Source of the DNA: Nitrososphaerota archaeon
GTDB taxonomy: Archaea > Thermoproteota > Nitrososphaeria > Nitrososphaerales > Gagatemarchaeaceae
DNA: 54,662 nt
Reading direction: 5' to 3'
Assembly (NCBI GenBank): GCA_027886885.1
Contig: JAPCJP010000011.1
Location: forward strand, 1 to 54,662
Below are positions 16,363 to 23,991 of this stretch, one piece after another (position 1 is the stretch's first letter; every line of letters starts with the position of its first letter). The notes beneath the pieces are model-generated. The model was not told where the DNA came from. It saw only the letters and a program-made list of their open reading frames with translations, and did not search any database. Both the position numbers and the translations under genes were made by a program.

Positions 16363-16716
16363 TCAGGCCGGCTTCTTCATGTGGATGGAGATCCTCAGCA
16401 CCGGCTTGTCGCTCTCGTTCTTGACGAAGTGGACCTCTCCGGCCGGTATGAAGATCGATTCGTTGGCACCCACTTTCATCCTCTTCCCGCCTATCTCATA
16501 GATCAACTCCCCGCTTATGACGAACGCGGCCTCCTCGGTCCACTCGTGAGCGACGGGCGCCCCAGAGTTGGAACCGGGCTCGATGTTGGCGTAAACGATG
16601 TTCAGCTTATCGTCCCCTGACATCACCCACTCGTGGTAGTTGCGGATGCCTGCCTTGACGAGCCAGTCGGGGTGAACGACCTCTGCCACGTCCGACATTT
16701 TGACGATCTTCGCCAT
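16363..16716 (-). CDS. Cupin-domain protein (paralogue of the cupin at 19189)
   Basis: A 117-residue cupin with the N-terminal signature EVVHPDWLVKAGIR, then HEWTEEAAFVISGEL and FIPAGEVHFVKN as the two cupin motifs. By eye more than half of its residues match the product of 19189-19542, including the unusual VVHPDWL element that precedes the barrel. The two copies lie on opposite strands 2.5 kb apart. Function unknown; the shared N-terminal element might bind a partner. A T-rich TATA-like box (about 16742-16750 on the minus strand) lies near 30 nt upstream of ATG 16716. Confidence 0.78.
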   Translation of the reverse strand: MAKIVKMSDVAEVVHPDWLVKAGIRNYHEWVMSGDDKLNIVYANIEPGSNSGAPVAHEWTEEAAFVISGELIYEIGGKRMKVGANESIFIPAGEVHFVKNESDKPVLRISIHMKKPA

Positions 16717-16802
16717 GCGTCGGACGCCAGGGGGTTGCTACCTAAAAAGTCTGGCAAACTGCGCCCCGCGCTGCGTGAAAGCCGAGTCCCACCTCAGAAT
16801 CC

Positions 16803-16810
16803 TTATAATC
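16803..16810 (+). promoter_or_regulatory. TATA box of the cupin gene at 16834
   Basis: TTATAATC is centred about 27 nt before ATG 16834; leaderless transcription expected. Confidence 0.6.
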
Positions 16811-16833
16811 GCCGGTGGTAAACTCCGACCAAG

Positions 16834-17256
16834 ATGCCGAAGAAGAAGTCACCGAAGTACATCTTCAAGAAGAATGAATACACCCAGTTCGAGAAGAAGG
16901 ACTACATCGACCAGGTGCTTACCGAATACACTGGACGCAAGTACAAGCTGAACCAGATACGCTGGTTCCACCTCCCCGGTGAGAAGATTGTTGCCGAGAA
17001 GTATGGCTACAGCCTCGGCATAAACGTCGGCGTGAACTCTATCGGGCCGGGAGGGTTCTACGAGGCCCACAAGCACAAGAGTCCCTCGTTCTATTTCGTA
17101 CTATCCGGGAAGGCCAAGGTGAAGGTCGGTGACGAGGAGAAGGTCGTCGGGCCGGCTACTTGGATTGTCACTCCTCCTGGAATCAACCACTACGTCGAGA
17201 CCATAGGAAAGAAACCGTTCACCTACATCACCTGTGACACCCTGAATCTGGACTGA
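16834..17256 (+). CDS. Cupin-domain protein with His-x-His motif
   Basis: A 140-residue protein with a basic N-terminal extension (KKKSPKYIFKK) and a cupin barrel from about residue 60. Motif 1 contains YEAHKHKSPSFYFVLSG and motif 2 TPPGINHYVET, giving three His ligands and a probable metal site; the usual Glu is replaced by an aromatic or Ser region. It is distinct from the 16363/19189 pair. It has its own promoter, and the GNAT gene follows 26 nt later on the same strand. Function unknown. Confidence 0.78.
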   Translation: MPKKKSPKYIFKKNEYTQFEKKDYIDQVLTEYTGRKYKLNQIRWFHLPGEKIVAEKYGYSLGINVGVNSIGPGGFYEAHKHKSPSFYFVLSGKAKVKVGDEEKVVGPATWIVTPPGINHYVETIGKKPFTYITCDTLNLD

Positions 17257-17282
17257 GACCCCGACAACCCCGGTCGAGTCGC

Positions 17283-18239
17283 ATGAAGATTCTGGAGCAC
17301 GACGAGCTTCCGTCAAATATGGAAGCTGACCTCCAGCTCCTTCGACTCTCAGTCGGTTGGGTGCCCCGGGACTTTGCCAGAATGGAGGAAGCCCGAAAGG
17401 CCGGTTATCCGTCGGCCGACTACCTCGGGCTCTACGCTGTCGAAGACGGCCGTATCCTTTCTACCGCCCGGGTCGTGCGAGTACCCTACACCTTCCCGGA
17501 TGGTCACAAAGAGAGCGTCTCTGGGATACTGAGCGTGATAACCAGGGAGGACGCCCGGGGCCGCGGCCTCGCAACGAAACTCCTCACCGAGATTCAAGAC
17601 AGGGAGCGGAAGAAGGGCATCAAGCTGTGTCTGCTCTGGACGGACCGTTCCATCAGTGCCCACGGTCTCTATGAATCCATGGGCTACAAGGACGTCTACG
17701 CGCCGGACTTCGCCACCAAGAGGGCTGGGAAGAAGACGGCGTCGCCAAAAGGATACGAATTGAGGAAAGCGGAGGAGGGTGACCTGCCCGAAATGGTGGC
17801 CATTTACGAGGAGGCCAATCGCATGAGGATGGGGTTCACTCCTAGACCCCGCGGGTTGCTCCCTTCTATCGTAAAGTTCGGGCTCGTCGGCACGGGGTCG
17901 TTCCGCATGATCATCAAGGGCGGCCGACCCGTAGGCTACCTGGACATTTCGGAGTCCTCGGCGTGGGTCAAGGTCTCGGAGGTCGCGATGAGCGAGGGCT
18001 CGGCCTCGGAGCTGGTGCCTCTCGTCGAGGCCATTTCTACCGGGAAGTGGGTAACCTTCTGGAACACCTTCGTCCGCGATTCAAAGGCGACGCTCCGGAG
18101 TCGCGGCTACGTCACCTCTAACTTTGACAACCATATACTGATGGGCCTCCGTCTCGACAGACCGCGAGCGAAGGACCTGCCTGCATTCATGGGTACCTCC
18201 GACGATCGCTTTGTCTGCCAGGTGATTGATTACTTTTGA
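17283..18239 (+). CDS. GNAT family N-acetyltransferase, apparently two-domain
   Basis: A 318-residue protein. Residues 1-150 form a GNAT domain with the acetyl-CoA loop EDARGRGLATKLL and the downstream GLYESMGYKDV strand-helix typical of the fold. A second, weaker GNAT-like half begins at YELRKAEEGDLPEMV near residue 158 and may be structural. The acceptor is unknown. The start is ATG 17283. Its stop overlaps the start of the NHL-repeat gene by 4 nt (TTGA), so the two are co-translated. Confidence 0.78.
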   Translation: MKILEHDELPSNMEADLQLLRLSVGWVPRDFARMEEARKAGYPSADYLGLYAVEDGRILSTARVVRVPYTFPDGHKESVSGILSVITREDARGRGLATKLLTEIQDRERKKGIKLCLLWTDRSISAHGLYESMGYKDVYAPDFATKRAGKKTASPKGYELRKAEEGDLPEMVAIYEEANRMRMGFTPRPRGLLPSIVKFGLVGTGSFRMIIKGGRPVGYLDISESSAWVKVSEVAMSEGSASELVPLVEAISTGKWVTFWNTFVRDSKATLRSRGYVTSNFDNHILMGLRLDRPRAKDLPAFMGTSDDRFVCQVIDYF

Positions 18240-19132
18240 ACGAACAAGTCGACAGCGGTGAGCGGAAGTGGAGCATCAACAGCGCTTGGGGTGACCTCCC
18301 TCTCTGGTGGAGGTTCGGCAATGCCTCTGACCTCGCGACTGACTCTAAGGGGCGGGTCTTCGTCCTGGACCGCGGAGCTCACCCCGTCCTCGTCTTCGAC
18401 CGGAACGGCGGGTTCATCTCTTCCTGGGGGGACGGGTTATTCCGATACCCGCACGGGCTCTACATTGACCGTAGGGACAACGTCTACGTCGCCGACTCCT
18501 ACACCCATCTCGTCTGGAAGTTCACGCTCGACGGTAAGCTCGTCCGCACCTGGGGTAACAAGGACGTTCCGAGTCCCGTCCACAACGGTTTCCCGTTTAA
18601 CATGCCGACGGGCGTGACGGTCGGGCCATCAGGGTGCATGTACGTCTCTGACGGCTACGGCAACTCGAGGGTCCAGAAGTTCGCCCCGGACGGAACCTTT
18701 CTCAAGTCCTGGGGCAGACCCGGGAACGGGCCGGGAGAGTTCGACACGGTCCACAGCATCGACGTCGACGAGGACGAACGAGTATACGTATGCGACAGAG
18801 ACAACCGCCGTGTGCAGGTCTTCGACCAGGATGGAAAGTTCTTGAGCGAATGGGGCGGCCTGTCGATGGCGAGCGGGGTGAGGGTCAGGGACGGGCTCGT
18901 CTACGTCGCGGAGGAAGGCAACCACCAGAACTGGAGCGGGCTGGGGCTGGACCTGCAACCCTGCGTCTCTGTCTTCTCGCGGGAGGGAAAGCTCCTCTCG
19001 AGGTGGAAGAACGGCGAACAGGGGTGCAAGAACATGGTCGAGGCCCACGGACTCACGGTGGACGGTGAAGGCAACGTCTACGTGGCGCAGGTGTACTGGG
19101 ACACGCGGGTCTTCAAGTTCACAAAGCAGTAA
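18236..19132 (+). CDS. NHL-repeat beta-propeller protein
   Basis: A 298-residue protein made of repeated NHL units. Each has a Gly-x-x-x-D pattern followed by VYVADSYTH, MYVSDGYGN, VYVCDRDNRRVQVFD or VYVAEEGN and a FLKSWG- or FLSEWG-type strand. A six-bladed propeller resembling peptidyl-alpha-hydroxyglycine lyase-like and SMP-30-like proteins is likely. There is no signal peptide at the TTG start, so it is probably cytoplasmic unless the start is misjudged. It is coupled to the GNAT gene by a 4-nt overlap. Whether it is a scaffold or an enzyme is not visible. Confidence 0.78.
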   Translation: MNEQVDSGERKWSINSAWGDLPLWWRFGNASDLATDSKGRVFVLDRGAHPVLVFDRNGGFISSWGDGLFRYPHGLYIDRRDNVYVADSYTHLVWKFTLDGKLVRTWGNKDVPSPVHNGFPFNMPTGVTVGPSGCMYVSDGYGNSRVQKFAPDGTFLKSWGRPGNGPGEFDTVHSIDVDEDERVYVCDRDNRRVQVFDQDGKFLSEWGGLSMASGVRVRDGLVYVAEEGNHQNWSGLGLDLQPCVSVFSREGKLLSRWKNGEQGCKNMVEAHGLTVDGEGNVYVAQVYWDTRVFKFTKQ

Positions 19133-19157
19133 GGATCGGGCAGTATTCTCTTGAACC

Positions 19158-19165
19158 CTTAAAAC
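19158..19165 (+). promoter_or_regulatory. TATA-like box of the cupin gene at 19189
   Basis: CTTAAAAC is centred about 27 nt before the TTG start at 19189. Confidence 0.5.
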
Positions 19166-19188
19166 GAGCGCAGGGAGAGGATGACGCG

Positions 19189-19542
19189 TTGGCGAAGGTC
19201 ATCCCCCTGAAGGACGTCAGTGAGGTAGTCCATCCGGACTGGTTGCAGAAGGCCGGCATTCGCGACTTTCGCGAGTGGATAATGAGCGCGGACGACACGA
19301 TGATGGTCGTGTACGCGAGCATCGGGCCGCACGGAAATTCCGGAGCGCCGGTCAGGCACGATCACGAGGAGGCGGCGTTCGTGATAAGCGGAGAACTGAA
19401 CTACGTGGTCGAGGGGGAGGAGTTCAACGTGAAGGCCAACACTTCGATATTCATTCCCGAAGGAGAGGAGCACTTTATCCGGAACGACACAGATGACACC
19501 GTCACCAGGTTATCGATTCACACGCTGAATAAGACCAAGTGA
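19189..19542 (+). CDS. Cupin-domain protein (paralogue of the cupin at 16363)
   Basis: A 117-residue cupin. It shares EVVHPDWLQKAGIR, NSGAPV, EEAAFVISGEL and SIFIP with the 16363 product. Motif 1 here has a full His-x-His (RHDHEEAAF) and motif 2 GEEHFIRN, so this copy keeps a canonical metal site. The start is TTG, placed by the TATA spacing. It is followed 9 nt later by the luciferase-like gene, suggesting one transcript. Role unknown. Confidence 0.78.
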   Translation: MAKVIPLKDVSEVVHPDWLQKAGIRDFREWIMSADDTMMVVYASIGPHGNSGAPVRHDHEEAAFVISGELNYVVEGEEFNVKANTSIFIPEGEEHFIRNDTDDTVTRLSIHTLNKTK

Positions 19543-19551
19543 AGTTTTGAG

Positions 19552-20478
19552 TTGAAGTTCGGCTTCGCCTCAACTGGGATCTGGAATTCCTCTTGGCCGC
19601 TAGACCTCGCGGTCCTGCAGGAGGCCGAGAAGCTGGGCTTCTGGGGCTACCTGATACCCGACCAATACATGTGGGACGCCAAAGACCTCCACGTCACTTC
19701 GGAGGAGGGCATCAGCTCCACGCTAGAGCCCTGGCTCGCAATGTCCTACATGGCCGCGAAGACCGAGAAGATAATGCTTGGAACCTGGGTGACACCGCTC
19801 CCCCTCCGCCCTCCAGCCATGCTGGCGAAGATGGTCACTACTCTCGACAACATGTCCAACGGCCGAGCCGTACTCGGTGTCGGCGCCGGGGCGACCGAGA
19901 AGATGTTCGAGGCTTTCAGCGTCTGGGACGACAGCGCGACCAGGGCGGGAAAGGCCGTAGAGGGGCTCGAATTCATAGTCAGACTCTGGACCGAGGACAA
20001 GGTTACCTTCAACGGTACCTACTACAAGGCCAAGGAAGTAGTCCTGGAGCCGAAACCCGTCCAGAAACCGCTTCCCACGCTACTCTTCGGAGGGGCGGGG
20101 AAGAAGATGCTAAGGCTGGCCGGAAAATACGCTGACATCTGCTACGTGCCTCCTTGGATTAAGATGACCCGGGACGAGGCGGTCGCCCTCATCCTCAAAG
20201 AGGCTCGCAAGTTCAACCGAGCCGACAAGATCTCATTCGCCTATTCCTTCGACTACTCGTCCGAAGGCGTGATTCCGCCAAAGTACGACGCCAAGCTCTA
20301 CTTCAACAGGGTCCAGGAGGCAGCCGACAAGGGGTGCAAGTACTTCATGGCGCCCTTCCGCTTCGGCGTCGAGGTCCCGTGGCGGCTCAAGAGTTCCCAG
20401 GTCTCGGAGGAGACGAAGAAGTACCTTGAGCCCGTGAGGGAGTTCGCTAGGGACATCATGCCATCCTTCAGCGACTAG
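19552..20478 (+). CDS. LLM-class flavin-dependent oxidoreductase (luciferase-like, probably F420-dependent)
   Basis: A 308-residue TIM-barrel protein. Evidence is KFGFAST at the N-terminus, LQEAEKLGFWGYLIPDQYMW, the conserved LDNMSNGRAVLGVGAGATE segment, and PTLLFGGAGKKMLRLAGKYAD near the cofactor site. The ordering matches F420- or FMN-dependent members such as methylenetetrahydromethanopterin reductase-like enzymes. In archaea F420 is the more likely cofactor, but no F420 gene is in the window. The TTG start lies 9 nt after the cupin stop. Substrate unknown. Confidence 0.82.
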   Translation: MKFGFASTGIWNSSWPLDLAVLQEAEKLGFWGYLIPDQYMWDAKDLHVTSEEGISSTLEPWLAMSYMAAKTEKIMLGTWVTPLPLRPPAMLAKMVTTLDNMSNGRAVLGVGAGATEKMFEAFSVWDDSATRAGKAVEGLEFIVRLWTEDKVTFNGTYYKAKEVVLEPKPVQKPLPTLLFGGAGKKMLRLAGKYADICYVPPWIKMTRDEAVALILKEARKFNRADKISFAYSFDYSSEGVIPPKYDAKLYFNRVQEAADKGCKYFMAPFRFGVEVPWRLKSSQVSEETKKYLEPVREFARDIMPSFSD

Positions 20479-20578
20479 GCTACTCGCACAGGGCGGACCC
20501 AACGACACCAGCCGAGGTCCGCAGACCTGGGAAATACGCATAAGTAAGTCTCACATGGGCGCGGCTGACACCCCACCA

Positions 20579-20605
20579 ATGAGACCAAGGCAGGAAAACC
20601 GATAG
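20579..20605 (+). other. Short leader ORF in frame with the MFS gene, ending in TAG
   Basis: ATG 20579 encodes MRPRQENR and then TAG at 20603-20605, directly followed by the TTG assigned as the MFS start. The frame is the same, so without the TAG the carrier would begin with this basic tail. A further in-frame ATG lies at 20555. A TATA-like CATAAGTA (20539-20546) would start the RNA near 20569. It may be a coupled upstream ORF, a nonsense mutation or a sequence error. Confidence 0.4.
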
Positions 20606-22072
20606 TTGCAATACAAGTGGACCGTTTTCACGGTCACCTCCGTAGGGGTCATCATGTCCGGGATCGACTCCCGGATAATCATAATCGGTCTGCCCAGCGT
20701 CGCCAGCGCGCTCCACGCCGACGCCGAACAGGCAGTCTGGTTCACTCAGGCCTACGTCCTCGGCAGCACACTCGCCATGCTGCTCATAGGCAGAACCGCC
20801 GACATCATAGGTCGCGTGAAGTTGTACACCGCTGGCTTCGTAGTCTTCACCCTGGGGTCTCTTCTCGTCAGTCTCTCCCAGGTGCCGAACGAGGTGGTCG
20901 CGTTCCGCGCCCTGCAGGGGATCGGGTCAGCGATGCTGACGGTGAACAGCACCGCTCTGCTCGTCGACGCGGTGGAGGAGAAGAACCTGGGCATGATGCT
21001 AGGCCTGAACACGCTGGCGTTCAGGACAGGGACGTTGATCGCTCTCACACTGAGCGGCGTCCTCCTCTCCTTCTATGACTGGCGGTTCCTATTCTACATC
21101 AACATCCCCATAGGGGTCTTCGGGACCTACTGGGCGAGGAGGCGTCTCAGGGAGACGAAGCCCAAGGGGCCGCGCCAGCGGATGGACTGGGTCGGCTTCG
21201 CGACCTTCGCGACCTCGATCGGAGCCCTGCTCCTCGGGATGACGTACGCCGCCTACGGCTTCGCGAGCGAGAGCGTGACCGCTTCAATCTTCGCGATCTC
21301 CGTTGTGACGTTCGTCGCCTTCGTCTACCAGGAGAGGAGGACCCCCGAGCCGCTTCTCGACCTGACGCTCTTCCGTATCAGGCAATTCTCGGGGGGTTCG
21401 GCGGCTCTCCTCCTGAACGCCACGGCTTGGGGGGCCGTCTTGGTGTTGATGAGCCTCTACTTCCAACTCGGCTTAGGGTGGTCGCCGTTGCAGGCCGGGC
21501 TCGCTTTCCTGCCATTTGAATTCTCCTTCATCGCGCTGAGCCCGCTTAGCGGGAAACTCTCCGACACCCACGGGCGCAACAGGTTCATGATGCTCGGGCT
21601 CGCGGTCGAGGGGGTAGCAGTCTTCCTCTTCTCGACGCTGACCACCGCCTCCTCTTTCCTCTATGTCGCGCTCCCGCTGGTCCTTTTCGGTGCGGGTTGC
21701 GGCATGTTCAACTCGCCCGTGACGAGTTCTACGATGAGCGCGGTCCCTCCGGAGCGCCGAGGCATAGCCTCAGCGACCACCAATGTGATTTGGTACGTAG
21801 GTTATGTCCTCAGCTTGAACCTCGCTATCCTCCTCATGACCACCGTCCTCCCGTTCAGCGAGGTCAGCGCCACGATAGCGTCCATCGGTTCGACCGCGAC
21901 GGTGAACCGAGCCCTCTTCGTGGAGGGGCTCTCGAGGGCGTTCTTGATTCTCTCGATAATCCAGTTCATAGGGATAATACCCTCTTCACTGCGAGGCGAT
22001 TGGCGGACAACCTCAGGCGCCTGGCAGTCGAGCGAGTCCCGCAGCTCGACAGAGACTCCAATCCTAGAGTGA
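20606..22072 (+). CDS. MFS transporter, DHA2 (EmrB-like, 14-helix) type
   Basis: A 488-residue membrane protein, probably a proton-driven exporter. The first helix includes VIMSGIDSRIIIIGLPSV (family pattern LD-x-T-I-V-N-V-A-L-P), followed by WFTQAYVLG and motif A IGRTADIIGRVKLY. The antiporter motif C region is LSGVLLSFYDWRFLFYINIP, which is typical of the DHA2 drug:H+ antiporters. The start is TTG 20606, immediately after an in-frame TAG. The C-terminus is a Ser/Thr-rich tail. It stands alone between the luciferase-like and HpcH genes; substrate unknown. Confidence 0.82.
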   Translation: MQYKWTVFTVTSVGVIMSGIDSRIIIIGLPSVASALHADAEQAVWFTQAYVLGSTLAMLLIGRTADIIGRVKLYTAGFVVFTLGSLLVSLSQVPNEVVAFRALQGIGSAMLTVNSTALLVDAVEEKNLGMMLGLNTLAFRTGTLIALTLSGVLLSFYDWRFLFYINIPIGVFGTYWARRRLRETKPKGPRQRMDWVGFATFATSIGALLLGMTYAAYGFASESVTASIFAISVVTFVAFVYQERRTPEPLLDLTLFRIRQFSGGSAALLLNATAWGAVLVLMSLYFQLGLGWSPLQAGLAFLPFEFSFIALSPLSGKLSDTHGRNRFMMLGLAVEGVAVFLFSTLTTASSFLYVALPLVLFGAGCGMFNSPVTSSTMSAVPPERRGIASATTNVIWYVGYVLSLNLAILLMTTVLPFSEVSATIASIGSTATVNRALFVEGLSRAFLILSIIQFIGIIPSSLRGDWRTTSGAWQSSESRSSTETPILE

Positions 22073-22088
22073 TCGTGATCTCGTGCTG

Positions 22089-22096
22089 TTTAAATA
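22089..22096 (+). promoter_or_regulatory. TATA box of the HpcH/HpaI aldolase gene
   Basis: TTTAAATA is centred 26-27 nt before ATG 22119; a strong archaeal-type box with leaderless spacing. Confidence 0.65.
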
Positions 22097-22118
22097 AGCC
22101 GGAACCGCGATTTTCAGA

Positions 22119-22925
22119 ATGCCAGTAGACCTAAGGAACCCTCTACGTCAGCTGCTAAAGGAAGGTAAGCCTACTATTGGGACGCATATCTTCGTCTCAC
22201 AACCCATGATGGTCGAGACCATCGGCAACACAGGCCTGTTCGATTACGTGGAGTTCTTCAGTACCTACGCGCCCTTCGACTTCCACGACCTCGACATGAT
22301 GGCGCTTGCTGCGGAGAGGTACAACATGGGTTCAATGATCAAGATCGACCCCGAACCGATGATGTACTTGGCTCAGAGGTCCATAATCGCCGGGTTCGGG
22401 AGCATATTGTTCGCCGATCTACGCACTTTGAAGGAGGTCGAGACTGCGATAAGCTCGGTTAGGGCCGACCCGAAGGGCGTCATGGGGTGTTCCGAAGGAC
22501 GAATAGGAGGCTACAGGATGACGCTTGAATACGGCGCGGACAAGCAGTTCGTCAAGTACTGCGATGACATAGTCGTCGCGATCATGCTCGAGAAGAAGTC
22601 ATTGGTCGACAAGATCGAGGACGTGTGCAACATGGACGGAGTGGACATGATCCAGTATGGTCCTTGCGACTACGCCATGACCGTAGGCGTCCACGGGCAG
22701 TTCAAACATCCAAAGGTCGTGGAGGCCGATAGGAAGATAATCAAGACCGCACTAAAATACGATAAGCACCCGCGAATCGAGATCGGTGGAGATACCATAG
22801 ACAAGCAGATGGCGGAGTACCAGAAGCTGGGCGTGACGGACTTCAGCCTCGGGACCGACTTGGGCATCGTGCACACCTGGATGAAGAAGAACGGCCGAGC
22901 GGCGAGAAAGCTCCTGGGACGCTGA
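22119..22925 (+). CDS. HpcH/HpaI family aldolase/citrate lyase-type protein
   Basis: A 268-residue TIM-barrel class II aldolase. It shows LKEGKPTIGTHIF at the N-terminus, MIKIDPEP (substrate-side strand), the metal-ligand Glu in IMLEKKS and the metal-ligand Asp in GPCDYAMTVG. The usual Gly-rich RGxGxxRA segment is changed to GCSEGRIGGYRM. It should cleave or form a hydroxy-oxo-acid, or cleave a CoA-thioester-free citramalate-like acid. Followed 11 nt later by threonine dehydratase on the same strand. Substrate not deducible. Confidence 0.8.
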   Translation: MPVDLRNPLRQLLKEGKPTIGTHIFVSQPMMVETIGNTGLFDYVEFFSTYAPFDFHDLDMMALAAERYNMGSMIKIDPEPMMYLAQRSIIAGFGSILFADLRTLKEVETAISSVRADPKGVMGCSEGRIGGYRMTLEYGADKQFVKYCDDIVVAIMLEKKSLVDKIEDVCNMDGVDMIQYGPCDYAMTVGVHGQFKHPKVVEADRKIIKTALKYDKHPRIEIGGDTIDKQMAEYQKLGVTDFSLGTDLGIVHTWMKKNGRAARKLLGR

Positions 22926-22936
22926 AAAGCGCACTA

Positions 22937-23917
22937 TTGGCTCGCTCTCGACCCCGGGAGGGTCCGTCGGAGCCCTCTCTTTTAGATGTCATCAGGGCCG
23001 AGCGAGAGGTCTCGCGCTACCTTACCCGGACCCCGCTCCGCCACTATCCTTCTCTCGACAAATTGCTATCGGCCGAGGTGTACGTGAAGCACGAGAACTT
23101 CGAGCCGACCGGTTCGTTCAAGGTGAGGGGCCAGCTCAACGTCATCTCGAACCTGGGCGACGCCGAGAGGAAGAGAGGGGTAATCGTCGCCTCGACGGGC
23201 AACGACGCCCAGGCTGCTGCCTTCGCCTCAGGGCTTCTCGGTGTCCGTTGCGTCGTGGTCATGCCGGAGAACCCGAACCCCCTGAAGGCCGAGTCCACCA
23301 GGCTGCTCGGCGCAGACCTGATCCTGCACGGCAGGAACTTCGACGAGGCGCGCCTCCACGCCGAAGCGCTCGCCCGCGAGAAGGGCTATCACTACATCCA
23401 CTCTGTGAACGAACCGAACCTCGTGGCTGGAGCGGGGACCATCGGCCTCGAGATCGTTGAGGAACTTCCCTCGGTCGACGAGATCATCGTGCCAATTGGC
23501 GGAGGCGCCCTCGCGGCGGGAATCTGCGTGTCGGCCAAGGAGATGAGCCCGACCGTGAAGGTCGTCGGCGTGCAATCGGACCGGTCGCAGGCCGTCTTCT
23601 CGTCCTGGAAAGGCGGGAAGATCGTTGAGAAACCTGACCGGACGACCCACGAAGGACTGGCGACGGGCACCGGTTACGACCTGACGCACAGGATCTTGGC
23701 CGAGCACTTGGATGATTTCCTTATACTCTCAGACGACGAAATCACGAAGGCGATGAGGCTGTTCATCGAGAAGACCCGCACCCTGGTGGAGGGAGCCGGG
23801 GCGGCACCGCTGGCCGGAGCGCTGAGGGCCAAGTCTTCCATCAAGGGCAAGAGGGTCGTCCTTGTGGCCACGGGCGCAAATGTCTCCATGGAGCTCCTGC
23901 GCAAGACGATAGCCTGA
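22937..23917 (+). CDS. Threonine/serine dehydratase (threonine ammonia-lyase), catabolic-type length
   Basis: PLP fold-type II enzyme that deaminates threonine to 2-oxobutyrate or serine to pyruvate. At 326 residues it has no C-terminal ACT regulatory domain, as in catabolic TdcB and serine racemase types. The PLP lysine is K62 in NFEPTGSFKVRG and the phosphate-binding loop is IGGGALAAG. The STGNDAQAAA stretch matches the family's S-x-GN-x-(A/G)Q segment. The start is TTG 22937. Next to threonine dehydrogenase, it gives the cell two routes from threonine. Its product 2-aminocrotonate is the type of intermediate Rid proteins act on. Confidence 0.85.
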   Translation: MARSRPREGPSEPSLLDVIRAEREVSRYLTRTPLRHYPSLDKLLSAEVYVKHENFEPTGSFKVRGQLNVISNLGDAERKRGVIVASTGNDAQAAAFASGLLGVRCVVVMPENPNPLKAESTRLLGADLILHGRNFDEARLHAEALAREKGYHYIHSVNEPNLVAGAGTIGLEIVEELPSVDEIIVPIGGGALAAGICVSAKEMSPTVKVVGVQSDRSQAVFSSWKGGKIVEKPDRTTHEGLATGTGYDLTHRILAEHLDDFLILSDDEITKAMRLFIEKTRTLVEGAGAAPLAGALRAKSSIKGKRVVLVATGANVSMELLRKTIA

Positions 23918-23991
23918 CCGAGAACGAGACTCCGAGGGCTCTGCGTTCCTGAAACATTTAACCCATCACCATCGAAAGGTTCGCCCAGAGT

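Noticed and set aside
20603-20605. Pyrrolysine coding at the TAG before the MFS gene
   Set aside because: TAG serves as the normal stop of other genes here and no pyrrolysine gene or methylamine methyltransferase is present in the window.
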